From the NCBI GenBank assembly GCA_015272215.1, contig JACYMD010000049.1, forward strand, positions 25,793 to 89,792: a stretch of DNA of 64,000 nucleotides. Direction: 5' to 3'. How positions within the stretch are numbered: the stretch's first letter is position 1; every line of letters begins with the position of its first letter. The translations under genes were made by a program, and so were the position numbers. Below, piece after piece: positions 18,192 to 27,503 of this stretch. This DNA comes from Rivularia sp. T60_A2020_040 (GTDB lineage Bacteria; Cyanobacteriota; Cyanobacteriia; Cyanobacteriales; Nostocaceae). The notes under the pieces were generated by a model. The model saw only the letters and a program-made list of their open reading frames with translations. It was not told the origin of the DNA and ran no database searches.

Positions 18192-19235
18192 CTACATATT
18201 GCGAGAACGAGCGCTGAATACCCGTTCTAACTGTTTGAAATTTTCTAACACCCGACCAGTACCCAATACTACACAGCTTAGAGGGTCGGCAGCAACGTGT
18301 GTTACAATACCTGTCTCATGACTGATTAAAGTATCTATACCCTTGAGCAAAGCACCACCACCAGCAAGCATAATGCCCCGATCGATAATATCTGCTGCTA
18401 GTTCGGGTGGTGTACGTTCTAGCGTCCGCTTCACTGCTTCAATAATAACTGAAAGCGGTTCGGACATACTTTCACGAATTTCTGGCCCCTTAATTGTAAC
18501 AGTTCTGGGTAGACCAGAAAGTAAATGTAAACCTCGAACTTCCATGATCGCTTCTTCATCATCATGACTCGGATAGGCAGAACCAATACGAATCTTGATA
18601 TCTTCTGCTGTACGTTCCCCAATCACCAAGTTATGAACTTTCTTCATATACTGGATAATTGATTCGGTTAATTCATCCCCAGCAATACGTACTGATTCAC
18701 TCAGTACTGTACCTTGAAGACTCAGTACTGCAACTTCAGTGGTACCACCACCAATATCAATAATCAAGTTACCAGTAGGATCAGCTACTGGCAGCCCTGC
18801 CCCAATCGCTGCTGCTACAGGTTCATCGATTAAAAAAACCTCTCTAGCCCCTGCTTGAGTTGCAGCATCCATCACAGCCCTTCTTTCAACCCCAGTTACA
18901 CCACTAGGGATACCAATGACAATCCTGGGTAAAACCAGAGATTTGCCGCCGTTAACTCGATTAATAAAATGCTTCAGCATCAACTCAGCAGTATCAAAGT
19001 CAGCAATTACACCATCGCGTAAAGGACGCAAAGCAATTACATTCCCAGGAGTTCTACCGAGCATTTTCTTCGCATCTTCTCCGACAGCCAGCGCAACCTT
19101 TTCGTTTTTGTCAATAGCAACAACTGAAGGTTCTTGGAGTACAATACCTTTGCCAGAGACATAAACGAGAGTGTTGGCAGTACCTAGATCGATACCCATA
19201 TCCCGCGACAAGGAAAACTTACTGAAAAGACCCAC
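18192..19235 (-). CDS. mreB: Rod shape-determining protein MreB
   Basis: MreB is the bacterial actin that polymerises on the inner membrane and positions cell-wall synthesis. The 347-residue sequence has the actin-family phosphate loops (MGIDLGTANTLVYV, LIDIGGGTTEVAVL), IDEPVAAAIGAGLPV and the adenosine motif GIMLAGGGALLKGID. Length and motifs are fully standard. It is the first gene of mreBCD, transcribed leftward and divergent from ssb; both promoters lie in the 333-bp gap. In filamentous cyanobacteria this operon sets cell width and shape. Confidence 0.98.
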   Translation of the reverse strand: MGLFSKFSLSRDMGIDLGTANTLVYVSGKGIVLQEPSVVAIDKNEKVALAVGEDAKKMLGRTPGNVIALRPLRDGVIADFDTAELMLKHFINRVNGGKSLVLPRIVIGIPSGVTGVERRAVMDAATQAGAREVFLIDEPVAAAIGAGLPVADPTGNLIIDIGGGTTEVAVLSLQGTVLSESVRIAGDELTESIIQYMKKVHNLVIGERTAEDIKIRIGSAYPSHDDEEAIMEVRGLHLLSGLPRTVTIKGPEIRESMSEPLSVIIEAVKRTLERTPPELAADIIDRGIMLAGGGALLKGIDTLISHETGIVTHVAADPLSCVVLGTGRVLENFKQLERVFSARSRNM

Positions 19236-19568
19236 GCGCTTTTACGCCCCCTATTCTCGTTACTTTTTACAACGTCCGAAATACCCAATCATGCTGGATT
19301 CTATTATTGTTTTTGACTTGAGTCTAGTAAAGCAGATTAACTTTTTATATATCTTTTCCCTATCTTTACTATTCCCCAACCCCTTTGAGTTTTATATTCT
19401 TTGTTTGAGTAAACCTATCAGTATGCTTTCGCAATTTAGGTATAGTTATTTTTATCATCTATTTAATGATTTTTATTGTTAATTATTTAACACTATCTCA
19501 AATGTGTCCTAATCCGTTATTATGGATATTACAATCTAAAAGTACACTAGTACTAAAAGCTAAAGCCT
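19236..19568. promoter_or_regulatory. Divergent mreB/ssb control region
   Basis: No gene is visible. The region is AT-rich and must contain the promoters of both mreB (minus) and ssb (plus). I could not single out a clear -10/-35 pair or operator. Confidence 0.5.
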
Positions 19569-19928
19569 ATGAGTATTAATGTAGTTCACCTCGTCGGTCG
19601 TGTGGGTACCGACCCCGACATGAAGTATTTTGAGTCTGGTACTGTTAAGTGTAGATTAACACTAGCAGTCAATCGTCGGAAAAAAGACAGTGAACCGGAC
19701 TGGTTCAACCTCGAACTGTGGGGAAAAACAGCAGAGGTTGCAAATAGTTACGTGCGTAAAGGTAAACAAATAGCCGTTAAAGGTTCCTTGAAATTGGATA
19801 GTTGGAACGATCGCACTACCGGCGCACTTCGTTCTACACCAGTCATTATCGTGGACGACCTACAGATGTTAGGCTCTAAACGAGATAATGAATCTGAAAT
19901 GATGAATAATAATCCGGAACATTTTTAG
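19569..19928 (+). CDS. Single-stranded DNA-binding protein, OB-fold only
   Basis: The 119 residues form one OB fold: MSINVVHLVGRVGTDPDMKYFESGTVKCRLTLA starts it (first 18 residues diagnostic), followed by DWFNLELWGKTAEVANSYVRKGKQIAVKGSLK. The C-terminus ends NNPEHF and lacks the acidic DDDIPF-type tip that recruits replication and repair partners in canonical SSB. Anabaena is reported to have such truncated SSB-like proteins (alr0088 type) besides a full-length SSB; position next to mreB fits that orthologue. It probably coats ssDNA without normal partner recruitment. Confidence 0.9.
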   Translation: MSINVVHLVGRVGTDPDMKYFESGTVKCRLTLAVNRRKKDSEPDWFNLELWGKTAEVANSYVRKGKQIAVKGSLKLDSWNDRTTGALRSTPVIIVDDLQMLGSKRDNESEMMNNNPEHF

Positions 19929-20019
19929 TTAGTTGACAGTTGACAGTTGATAGTTGACCACTAACAACTAACCACTAACCACTAACAACTATCTACTAAC
20001 CACTAACCACTAACTAATA
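19929..20019. repeat. Heptameric tandem repeats (GTTGACA, ACCACTA, ACTAACA)
   Basis: An array of GTTGACA units changes into ACTAACA/ACCACTA units. It fills the whole gap between the ssb stop and the end of the SIMPL gene. It is a mixed STRR array. Confidence 0.9.
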
Positions 20020-20769
20020 ACTAATTCGTAATGTTACAGATGCTCCCACTTCTTGTTCACCACCGACAATCGGAGTGGGTGCAGCTTCAGCCATTGCTGC
20101 TGTGGGAACTGCATTGCGATACATAATTGGTTCCGGAGTCGAAGCATTACCCACTTGAATATGAACTACTTCCTTGGGTGTAAAACCCAAGCTTGAGAAG
20201 ACAGCATTAGCTTGTTTTTGAGCGTCTTGAGTTGCTTCTTTGAGTGCTTGTTCACGTGCTTGAGTTATTGCTTGTTCAGTAGCGACAAATCTGACGCTAT
20301 TAATTTGTGTTGCACCGGCTTTTATTACTTCATCCAATAATTTACCAGCCTTTTCCGTGGTAATGCGGAAACTCACAGTATTAATAGCTTCGTAACCTTG
20401 AGTTTGTCGTACATTATCCTTGTAGCTATATACTGGGTTAAGTTGGATGCCGGTGGTTTCTAATTTCTCTACATTCTCGGACTTGAGTAAATTGACTACT
20501 GCATTAGACTTACGAGCCGCTTCTTGCTGTACAACATTCGCTGTTTTTCCTTGAACCTGCACTCCCAAACTGACTTGGGACAAAGTTGTCGGAATTGTTT
20601 CTAACCCTTGTCCTGTTACTGTTAATGTTCGTAACATTATTTTCTCTTCTGTCAAACCAGGTTGAATGGAAGCAACGCTAACAAACAATACCATGGGCAG
20701 AATTTTGCATATGTTTGATAAATTTTTGTAAACCTGAGATTTATATCCAAATGTTTTGGCTGTATCCAT
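20014..20769 (-). CDS. SIMPL (DUF541) domain protein, exported
   Basis: The 251-residue product has a basic N-terminus and a hydrophobic segment (ILPMVLFVSVASIQPGLT) that should export it or anchor it in the membrane. The rest is a SIMPL/DUF541 domain (LRTLTVTGQGLETIPTTLSQVSLGVQVQGKT begins it; QLNPVYSYKDNVRQTQGYEA and VRFVATEQAITQARE follow). Members such as periplasmic BP26 are beta/alpha proteins of unclear function, sometimes linked to oxidative stress. The start is supported by AGGAG 10 nt upstream. The gene ends inside the heptamer array shared with ssb. Confidence 0.88.
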   Translation of the reverse strand: MDTAKTFGYKSQVYKNLSNICKILPMVLFVSVASIQPGLTEEKIMLRTLTVTGQGLETIPTTLSQVSLGVQVQGKTANVVQQEAARKSNAVVNLLKSENVEKLETTGIQLNPVYSYKDNVRQTQGYEAINTVSFRITTEKAGKLLDEVIKAGATQINSVRFVATEQAITQAREQALKEATQDAQKQANAVFSSLGFTPKEVVHIQVGNASTPEPIMYRNAVPTAAMAEAAPTPIVGGEQEVGASVTLRISY

Positions 20770-20987
20770 AATATTTTCACTCCTTACTAAATTATGATCT
20801 GAATGATATTCATATACGGAGTATTTACTGAGTTTGAATGTTCCTGTTTTTCAAAAGACCCAGAAAAAATCAAATCTTAGCCTCCGTAGAAAAGATTTAT
20901 TATTTGATTTGATTGCAAACGGTGAATAAATCCTAAATAATATAAATAAATATATAAACAAATATAAATAAATTTATAAATAAATAT

Positions 20988-21398
20988 ATGAATTGGCTAT
21001 TAAAAACTGAACCGCTGGAGTATTCCTATACCGATTTATCAAAAGAAAATGTTGCAGTATGGGATGGAGTCAAAAATGCTCTTGCTCTAAAAAATATGCG
21101 GACAATGCGAACTGGAGAAAAAGTATTTATTTATCATACTGGTAAAGAACGCAGCATTGTCGGAGTTGCAGAAATTTTAAGTGAAGCATATCCCGATCCA
21201 AAATTAGATGATGTTAAAAGATTAGTAATAGATATACGAGCAGTGCAGAAATTACCCCAACCGATTACCCTGAATCAAATCAAGCAGGACGAATTTTTCC
21301 TAGGTTTTGATTTATTACGTCTGCCAAGATTATCAATAGTTCCAGTGTTACCCGAACATTGGCAACGCTTGCTAAAATTAGCATCTGACTTACCTTAA
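20988..21398 (+). CDS. EVE domain protein (PUA-like)
   Basis: The 136 residues match the EVE family, a PUA-like fold also found in human THYN1. Typical elements are WLLKTEPLEYSYTDL at the start, VAVWDGVKNALALKNMRTM and GEKVFIYHTGKERSIVGVAEI. EVE domains are thought to bind modified bases in DNA or RNA; no substrate can be read from this gene. It stands alone, after a very AT-rich leader with repeated ATAAATA words. Confidence 0.92.
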   Translation: MNWLLKTEPLEYSYTDLSKENVAVWDGVKNALALKNMRTMRTGEKVFIYHTGKERSIVGVAEILSEAYPDPKLDDVKRLVIDIRAVQKLPQPITLNQIKQDEFFLGFDLLRLPRLSIVPVLPEHWQRLLKLASDLP

Positions 21399-22187
21399 AG
21401 CTTTATTTGTAGCAACTTTCCTGATTAACGTTGCGATCGCAAGTAAAGTTATCACAGGTTTGGGTGTTTTTAATCAACTCCAAATCAATCGTTTTCGTTT
21501 AGCCTAAAATCGTGAAAAATCGCAGCAAGGTCTCATTAATTACTGGTAAATCAATAATTTTCACTTCAGTAATCAAACAAAATCTAGTTATAAAAGTATC
21601 TATGTTCGAGAATTTATGATACCAAAGGAAACTTATATCTGAAAATATCCGTCCCTTTTAATTGTAATTTTTTAGGAGTTTTTGAGATTTATTCGGCACT
21701 GCTATTTGAGTAATTTTTTCAAGTTATGCATCTCACCATATTATTTTAAACCGCCAATTAAACCGACAATTAAACCGATAATAAACCGATAAGATTACGG
21801 GCGTGCATTAATTACCGCTTCATTGAAAAATTTCATAAATTTCTTTACCCTACATAGTTTTTCTGGCTGGGATTGACTGCGATCGTTAATTCTGGTTATC
21901 TCTTTGTGGGTGGAATCTTCAAAGCGGGAGCAACGTAGGTTTTTATTGCCACAACGGCATCAAAGAAGAATTTCTTATGTTAGAATTCTTTGCCAACAGC
22001 TAACCACGTTCTTTTTGAAGAAGCATTTTCCACGGTGGACTTATAGCAGTATAAACACGGTTCATCCCGACAAGCACCACTGGTAACATACTTATCTTTA
22101 ATGACGGTTTGAGCGGTTATATTCCCAGCTAAATTTGAAACCTTTATATACTTACCGCTCTCGTAAATGCGACTTAGGAGAAACACT
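21399..22187. other. Long leader of amiC1, no gene recognised
   Basis: Nearly 800 bp contain no convincing ORF or RNA gene. A HIP1 site lies at 21434. The last 20 bases carry the amiC1 ribosome-binding site (AGGAG). A long 5' untranslated region or distant promoter for amiC1 is possible. Confidence 0.5.
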
Positions 22188-24083
22188 GTGAAACTACACT
22201 GGTTAATACCTGGGACTTTTTTAACTGTCTCCCTGTTATCTTCCCCTGCGAATGCAGCGAAACTACAATCTTGGAATTTTGACGCTAATCAAAATCAGCT
22301 AGAATTTAATACTGATGCTGCTGTACAACCAAAAGCCCAATTAATTTTTAATCCCACTCGTGTAGTAATTGATTTACCTGGTGTCAAATTCGGTAATCCG
22401 CAGTTGAAAAAACCGATCGGTGGTGCTATCAATACAGTGCGTATCGGTCAATTTGACCCGGAAACTACCCGCATGGTGGTTGAATTAAATCCCGGCTATA
22501 CTTTAGACCCAAATCAAATCAAATTTGAAGGAGTAAGTCCTAGTCGTTGGAGAGTAAAATTACCATCGCCAGAACTTGAAAAAACAGATGCTGACGAAAG
22601 AAATATTTACAGTGTAGTGCGAACCAATAATACTGCACCCAGTAATACATCTAACAGCAATCAAGCGGTAATTCAAACTGGTCAAAAAATTGCTCAAGGA
22701 ATTGCTCAAATTGAAAGAGTACTTCCAACTGGTGATGGCTTTTTTGTGCGTACAAGTGGTGGTAAAGCAACCTCTTCAAGAGTTAACCGCAACGGTCAAG
22801 AATTGATCAATGTAGATATTTCCGGTGCGACATTATCCTCTAACTTACCGGGAAACGAGTTCCCAATGAATCGCTTTGGTGTCAAAGGAATTGAATTTAA
22901 GCAGTTAGATTCAACAACCACTCGGATTGTTTTACGGGTAGACAAAAATAGCCCGGATTGGCGAGCTACAATCAGCAGCTTTGGTGGGATAGTCTTACTG
23001 CCTAATGGTAAAGTTAGCGAATCTTCCCCAAATAGTAATCCCAATCCCCCAGTCAATCGACCATTACCTTCTCCATCACCACCACCAACCATTACAACAC
23101 AAAATTCTCTCGCTCAAATTGAAGCTGTAGAATTAGATGACAATGGTAGGACATTAACTGTTAAAGGCAACAAATCTTTATCTGGAAGCACTAGCGGATG
23201 GGACACTCAGAGTGCGATGTACCGTATTTTGATTCCTAATGCTCGGTTATCACCTTCTGTAAAAGGACCGCAATTTAAACCTAGTAGTCCGGTGTTGCGC
23301 GTACTTACGCGACAGGAAAACTCAAATACTGTTGCAATCTACATTTTACCAGCAGCCCAGGTCAGCTTCGGAAGACTTGATGTCAGAGGAGACCGATTAA
23401 ATTTAGATTTGCAGCGCAACAGTGCAACCAAACCCCCGGTTATTTTACCTCCGATTCCCAAACCAAATCCGGTAGCGGGTTCCCAACCAGTTACAACTCC
23501 TTCCAATCCCAAGCCAAGTCCAGCACCAAGACCGGCTCCTAGGGGACAGGTATTAGTTATGATTGACCCAGGACATGGTGGTAAAGATCCTGGTGCAATT
23601 GGTATTGCTGGACTGCGAGAAAAAGATGTCATCTTACCCATCAGCCAAAAAGTCGCAGAAATATTGCGAAAAAATGGAGTCAATGCAGTACTGACTCGTA
23701 ATACCGATTATTTTGTTAGCCTGCAAGGACGAGTAGATATGTCCGACAAGTCAAATGCAGATTTATTTGTCAGCATTCATGCTAATTCTATGGGTTTAAG
23801 TCGTCCCGATATTAGCGGTTTAGAAGTTTATTATTACAACAGTGGTAAACAGCTTGCCGATACCGTCCGTAAAAGCATTACCCAAAACGTCAAAATTAGA
23901 GACCGGGGAATCAGAAGTGCTAGATTTTACGTACTGCGTAAAACCTCGATGCCAGCAATTCTCGTAGAAGTTGGTTACGTCACAGGTCGTGAAGATGCCG
24001 CTAATTTAAATCAAACTGCCTACCGCAATAAAATGGCAGAAGGTATCGCTGATGGTATTCTTAAGTACCTTAAACGTAGGTAA
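22188..24083 (+). CDS. amiC1: N-acetylmuramoyl-L-alanine amidase with AMIN domains (first copy)
   Basis: AmiC cleaves the bond between muramic acid and the stem peptide. The 631 residues have a signal peptide (LIPGTFLTVSLLSSPANA), an AMIN domain (about 20-120), a second AMIN-like region (about 190-285), proline-rich linkers, a third AMIN-like stretch (about 305-400) and a C-terminal Amidase_3 domain (about 455-630). Zinc and catalytic residues are present: IDPGHGGKDPGAIG, LREKDVILPI, SIHANSMG and LVEVGYV. The GTG at 22188 is chosen because AGGAG lies 7 nt upstream and the same arrangement starts the second copy. Homologues in Anabaena and Nostoc drill septal nanopores needed for cell-cell communication and heterocyst differentiation. 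Confidence 0.94.
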   Translation: MKLHWLIPGTFLTVSLLSSPANAAKLQSWNFDANQNQLEFNTDAAVQPKAQLIFNPTRVVIDLPGVKFGNPQLKKPIGGAINTVRIGQFDPETTRMVVELNPGYTLDPNQIKFEGVSPSRWRVKLPSPELEKTDADERNIYSVVRTNNTAPSNTSNSNQAVIQTGQKIAQGIAQIERVLPTGDGFFVRTSGGKATSSRVNRNGQELINVDISGATLSSNLPGNEFPMNRFGVKGIEFKQLDSTTTRIVLRVDKNSPDWRATISSFGGIVLLPNGKVSESSPNSNPNPPVNRPLPSPSPPPTITTQNSLAQIEAVELDDNGRTLTVKGNKSLSGSTSGWDTQSAMYRILIPNARLSPSVKGPQFKPSSPVLRVLTRQENSNTVAIYILPAAQVSFGRLDVRGDRLNLDLQRNSATKPPVILPPIPKPNPVAGSQPVTTPSNPKPSPAPRPAPRGQVLVMIDPGHGGKDPGAIGIAGLREKDVILPISQKVAEILRKNGVNAVLTRNTDYFVSLQGRVDMSDKSNADLFVSIHANSMGLSRPDISGLEVYYYNSGKQLADTVRKSITQNVKIRDRGIRSARFYVLRKTSMPAILVEVGYVTGREDAANLNQTAYRNKMAEGIADGILKYLKRR

Positions 24084-25233
24084 AAATAGATGAATTAACC
24101 GTAGTTAATGAGTATCTTTGAGTAAATTTACTCATTAAATATTATTATCCTAAATCTAAAAGAGCGGTTATTATGGGGGAATTCTTGTTTGCTTTTGAGC
24201 CAAGGATTCCCCAATTTTATTTGGCAATCACGATTACTCTTAGCACTGGCATATGTCAAAAAGAAGTAGAATTAATTGGTGATGGGTAATTGGTAATTAG
24301 CTTGCTTCTTACTCTTGAGTTCCTGCTCGGTACTCGGTGCCTGTTCTCTGAATGAAATGCTATGTTGAAGGAATTTAAGCTATGTTGTCTAATTCGCCAT
24401 TACATTATTATAAATATACAAATGTGGCACAAATCTGAGTATACTATATTTTTAAATTTTATCTGTATCTATCATCTCATACTTGATGCTTTTACTCAAT
24501 CTGAAAAAATCGAGATATCAAACTAGTTTCTCAATCAGTTTATCCTCGTATCACATCAACATGGAAAAAAATTAAATATAGTCAAGTCAAATATAACCGT
24601 TACTCAAAAATATATTTTCTTGTTGTTTTTCACATTTTCCAATTTGATTTTAATTAGCAATATTATTTTTTGTAAATAGGGGAACATTTTCTTAAAAGAG
24701 CGTAAGTATAAATCAGAGCTATTTTAAATGATTCTAATCTGGCAAAATTGGAATTAAATGGGTATTTTAAGATAAAAGTCAAGCTCAGCCAAAACAAAAC
24801 TCTCTGAAAATCGATTAGTTAAAATTCTGATTTAAATTCTGAGATGGAACATATCGCCTGCGCCAGAACTATTTTTTTCCAGCACCACTACTCCCATTAC
24901 CCAAATTACAAGCAATGCATCTAATTTTTAGTTGAATAAAATGTCACCGATTGGATTTTCCTGCTGAGTTAAACTACTTCTATCTCAATAATTCGTATAA
25001 TCAAATGCTAAAAACCAGCAGAATGATGTCCTTAAAGCAAACAAGTAAAAAGCTTCATGCTAAAGTTAATACGATTAACAACGTTTTTATCCGAGATAAA
25101 ATGCTTGTTGCAATGCCTACCGTTGCTTGTGAAAATTGAAAGCGGCGATGACTGCTGGGATATCGAGGTATAAAGTACCAACACTTTTACAAATTAATAG
25201 TTATCAATAAAATACGGATTAGGAGAAAAGGTT
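24084..25233. other. 1.15-kb gap between the two amiC genes
   Basis: A 10-bp stem (TTAATGAGTA 24105-24114, TACTCATTAA 24129-24138) lies 22 bp after the amiC1 stop and may end its transcript. A short ATTGGTAATT-type heptamer run is near 24275. I see no gene or RNA. The length suggests that amiC2 has its own promoter. Confidence 0.55.
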
Positions 25234-27126
25234 GTGAAAATACACTGGTTAGTATCTGGTACTACTTGTTTATCTGTACTAATGCTATCGTCGCCCGCTC
25301 ATGGTGCAAAGCTGTCTTCTTGGCGTTTTAATGCCAATCAAAACCAACTAGAATTTCAAACAGATGGTGCAGTTCAACCCCAAGCACAACTAATTTTTAA
25401 TCCCACTCGTTTGGTAATTGATTTACCAGGAACGACATTTGGAAAACCCCAGTTAACCCAAACAGTTGGTGGTGCGATTCGTTCTATTCGTGTTGGACAA
25501 TTTGAACCACAAACGGCTCGTTTAGTTGTGGAAATGAATCCGGGGTATACCCTTGATCCAAACCAAGTAAAATTTGTCGGTTTAAGCCCTACTAACTGGA
25601 CGGTACAACTACCTTCAGCGAAAGTTCAAGCAGGTGCTGTTGCTCCTAGAAGCATTTTCAGCGTTACACCAACAATCAACACCCCACCATCCAACAGAAT
25701 CACTGCTAGCACTTCAAATGCAGCCACAAAAATTGAAAGCTTGCAAGTTACCGGAGACGGATTTTTCCTGCGTACCAGCGGCGCTAAACCCAAAATTAAA
25801 AGCCCAACTCGCGTGCGGGATGAAATTAACATCGACATTTCAGATGCGGCTTTGTCACCAGCACTCCAACGAGAGATATCAGTTAACAAACACGCTGTTA
25901 AAGGCATTCAATTTAGCGAAATCGATGGTAAATCACCTGGAGTTCGCATGACTTTACGGGTGGACAAAAAGAGTTCCGATTGGCGAGCTACAACTAGCGG
26001 TAACAATGGGTTAATCGTTCTACCCAATCGTTTAAGTGCGGCTTTAAGTGGTAGTTCTAATAGTTCTAATAGTTCTAATAATTCTAATAGTTCTAATTCA
26101 ACTCAAGTCAGTCAATCGGATTCTTTTCCTGTTCCAGCAATCCCCGATGTCAGCAATTCTGTAGCAACAATTGAATCAGTGGAACTAGCTCCTACTAGTA
26201 CCCAGTTACTAATTAGAGGAGACCAAAATTTATCTGCTGTTGGTGGTTGGGATAGACAAACCGGATTGTATCGGATCACGGTTGATAATGCAAAATTAGC
26301 TCCTAGAGTTAGAGGTCCACAATTTACCGCTAATAGTCCGGTTTTGCGAGTACGTCTACAGCAATTAGCCAATAACAAAGTTGCAATTTTTGTTCAACCT
26401 GCATCTGGAGTGCAAATTGGCGAACTCAATCAACTTAGCAATCAGCTGTTGTCGTTAGAATTACAACGTACTCGGCGACCTATCCCTCCCACCGGACCGA
26501 TTGGTTTACCTCCCATATCTCAACCAATTCCTCAACCGAACCGTCCAATCATCACTCTGCCACCAGGAGGTCCAAATAATAGTAGAATTCTAGTCATGAT
26601 TGACCCAGGACATGGTGGTAAAGACCCTGGTGCTATTGGTATCGGTGGGTTGCAAGAAAAGGACGTGATTTTACCTATTAGTTTAAAAGTTGCCGAAATT
26701 TTGCAGCAAAACGGTGTACAAGCAGTACTCACGCGCAACACAGATTACTTTGTCAGTCTCCAAGGACGAGTCGATATGGCTGAGCAAGCTAACGCTGGTT
26801 TATTTGTGAGTATTCACGCTAACTCAGTTGGTTTAGGTCGTCCAGATGTCAGCGGTTTAGAAGTTTACTATTACAACACTGGTCTCGGTCTTGCCCAAGA
26901 TGTCCGCAGCAGTATATTAAATACTGTAAACGTTAAAGATCGGGGAGTGCGACAAGCTCGATTTTACGTCCTGAGAAAAAGTTCCATGCCTTCCATTCTT
27001 GTGGAAGTCGGTTTTGTTACGGGGCGAGATGATGCGGCAAAACTAGCTTCTCCTCAATATCGAGACCAAATGGCACAAGGTATTGCTAATGGGATTTTAA
27101 ATCATATTAGGAAAACTCAACGTTAA
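25234..27126 (+). CDS. amiC2: N-acetylmuramoyl-L-alanine amidase with AMIN domains (second copy)
   Basis: This 630-residue paralogue of the preceding gene has the same order: signal peptide (VSGTTCLSVLMLSSPAHGA), AMIN regions, linker and Amidase_3 domain. Active-site motifs are intact (IDPGHGGKDPGAIG, LQEKDVILPI, SIHANSVG, LVEVGFV). The central linker holds a serine/asparagine repeat (SSNSSNSSNNSNSSNS). The GTG start has AGGAG 8 nt upstream, as in the first copy. The two proteins are strongly similar in the catalytic domain but diverge in linkers, so the duplication is old. In Nostoc punctiforme the second amidase is the one reported as essential for filament communication. Confidence 0.94.
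   Translation: MKIHWLVSGTTCLSVLMLSSPAHGAKLSSWRFNANQNQLEFQTDGAVQPQAQLIFNPTRLVIDLPGTTFGKPQLTQTVGGAIRSIRVGQFEPQTARLVVEMNPGYTLDPNQVKFVGLSPTNWTVQLPSAKVQAGAVAPRSIFSVTPTINTPPSNRITASTSNAATKIESLQVTGDGFFLRTSGAKPKIKSPTRVRDEINIDISDAALSPALQREISVNKHAVKGIQFSEIDGKSPGVRMTLRVDKKSSDWRATTSGNNGLIVLPNRLSAALSGSSNSSNSSNNSNSSNSTQVSQSDSFPVPAIPDVSNSVATIESVELAPTSTQLLIRGDQNLSAVGGWDRQTGLYRITVDNAKLAPRVRGPQFTANSPVLRVRLQQLANNKVAIFVQPASGVQIGELNQLSNQLLSLELQRTRRPIPPTGPIGLPPISQPIPQPNRPIITLPPGGPNNSRILVMIDPGHGGKDPGAIGIGGLQEKDVILPISLKVAEILQQNGVQAVLTRNTDYFVSLQGRVDMAEQANAGLFVSIHANSVGLGRPDVSGLEVYYYNTGLGLAQDVRSSILNTVNVKDRGVRQARFYVLRKSSMPSILVEVGFVTGRDDAAKLASPQYRDQMAQGIANGILNHIRKTQR
26047..26100 (+). repeat. Codon-level repeat AGTTCTAAT inside amiC2
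   Basis: The 9-bp unit AGTTCTAAT (Ser-Ser-Asn) is repeated about five times in the linker between AMIN regions. Such slippage-prone repeats vary linker length between strains. Confidence 0.85.
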
Positions 27127-27181
27127 ATTATAACTCATTTTTTGCCGCATTTGCAAGAATTCCTCAGATGAACCTCAAAAC

Positions 27182-27210
27182 CTGGTTCCCAGACTGAGCC
27201 TGGGAACCAG
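27182..27210. repeat. Hairpin CTGGTTCCCAG...CTGGGAACCAG
   Basis: Two perfectly complementary 11-bp arms enclose a 7-nt loop, 55 bp after the amiC2 stop. No T-run follows. The word CCTGGTTCCCAG...CTGGGAAC is a widespread cyanobacterial repeat, possibly also acting as a transcript end. Confidence 0.75.
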
Positions 27211-27503
27211 AAGAATCCTGTTGTTGAGTTCGGGGTGCATTCCGGTCAATTTTAAACTTTGCTTTGTTAAAAATTAAACTATAATTTATCGCTGCTTTTC
27301 AATATATTTACTAGTAATTAACAGTACTTCATCAAAAAATAGTATAAAGAAATACCTGTATTTTTTCAAAAAATATAGTAAAAATTTCTAAATAGAAAGT
27401 AAAGATGTAAAATTCTCTTTCATATCGGATTTATCAGTTAAAACATTGAAGTTTTTTGTAAATCCTTTGTCCCAAATTCACAAACTATTATCAAAATCTG
27501 CCT

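Noticed and set aside
24951..25139. 62-codon ORF upstream of amiC2
   Set aside because: No ribosome-binding site, composition like random AT-rich DNA, and no recognisable motif.
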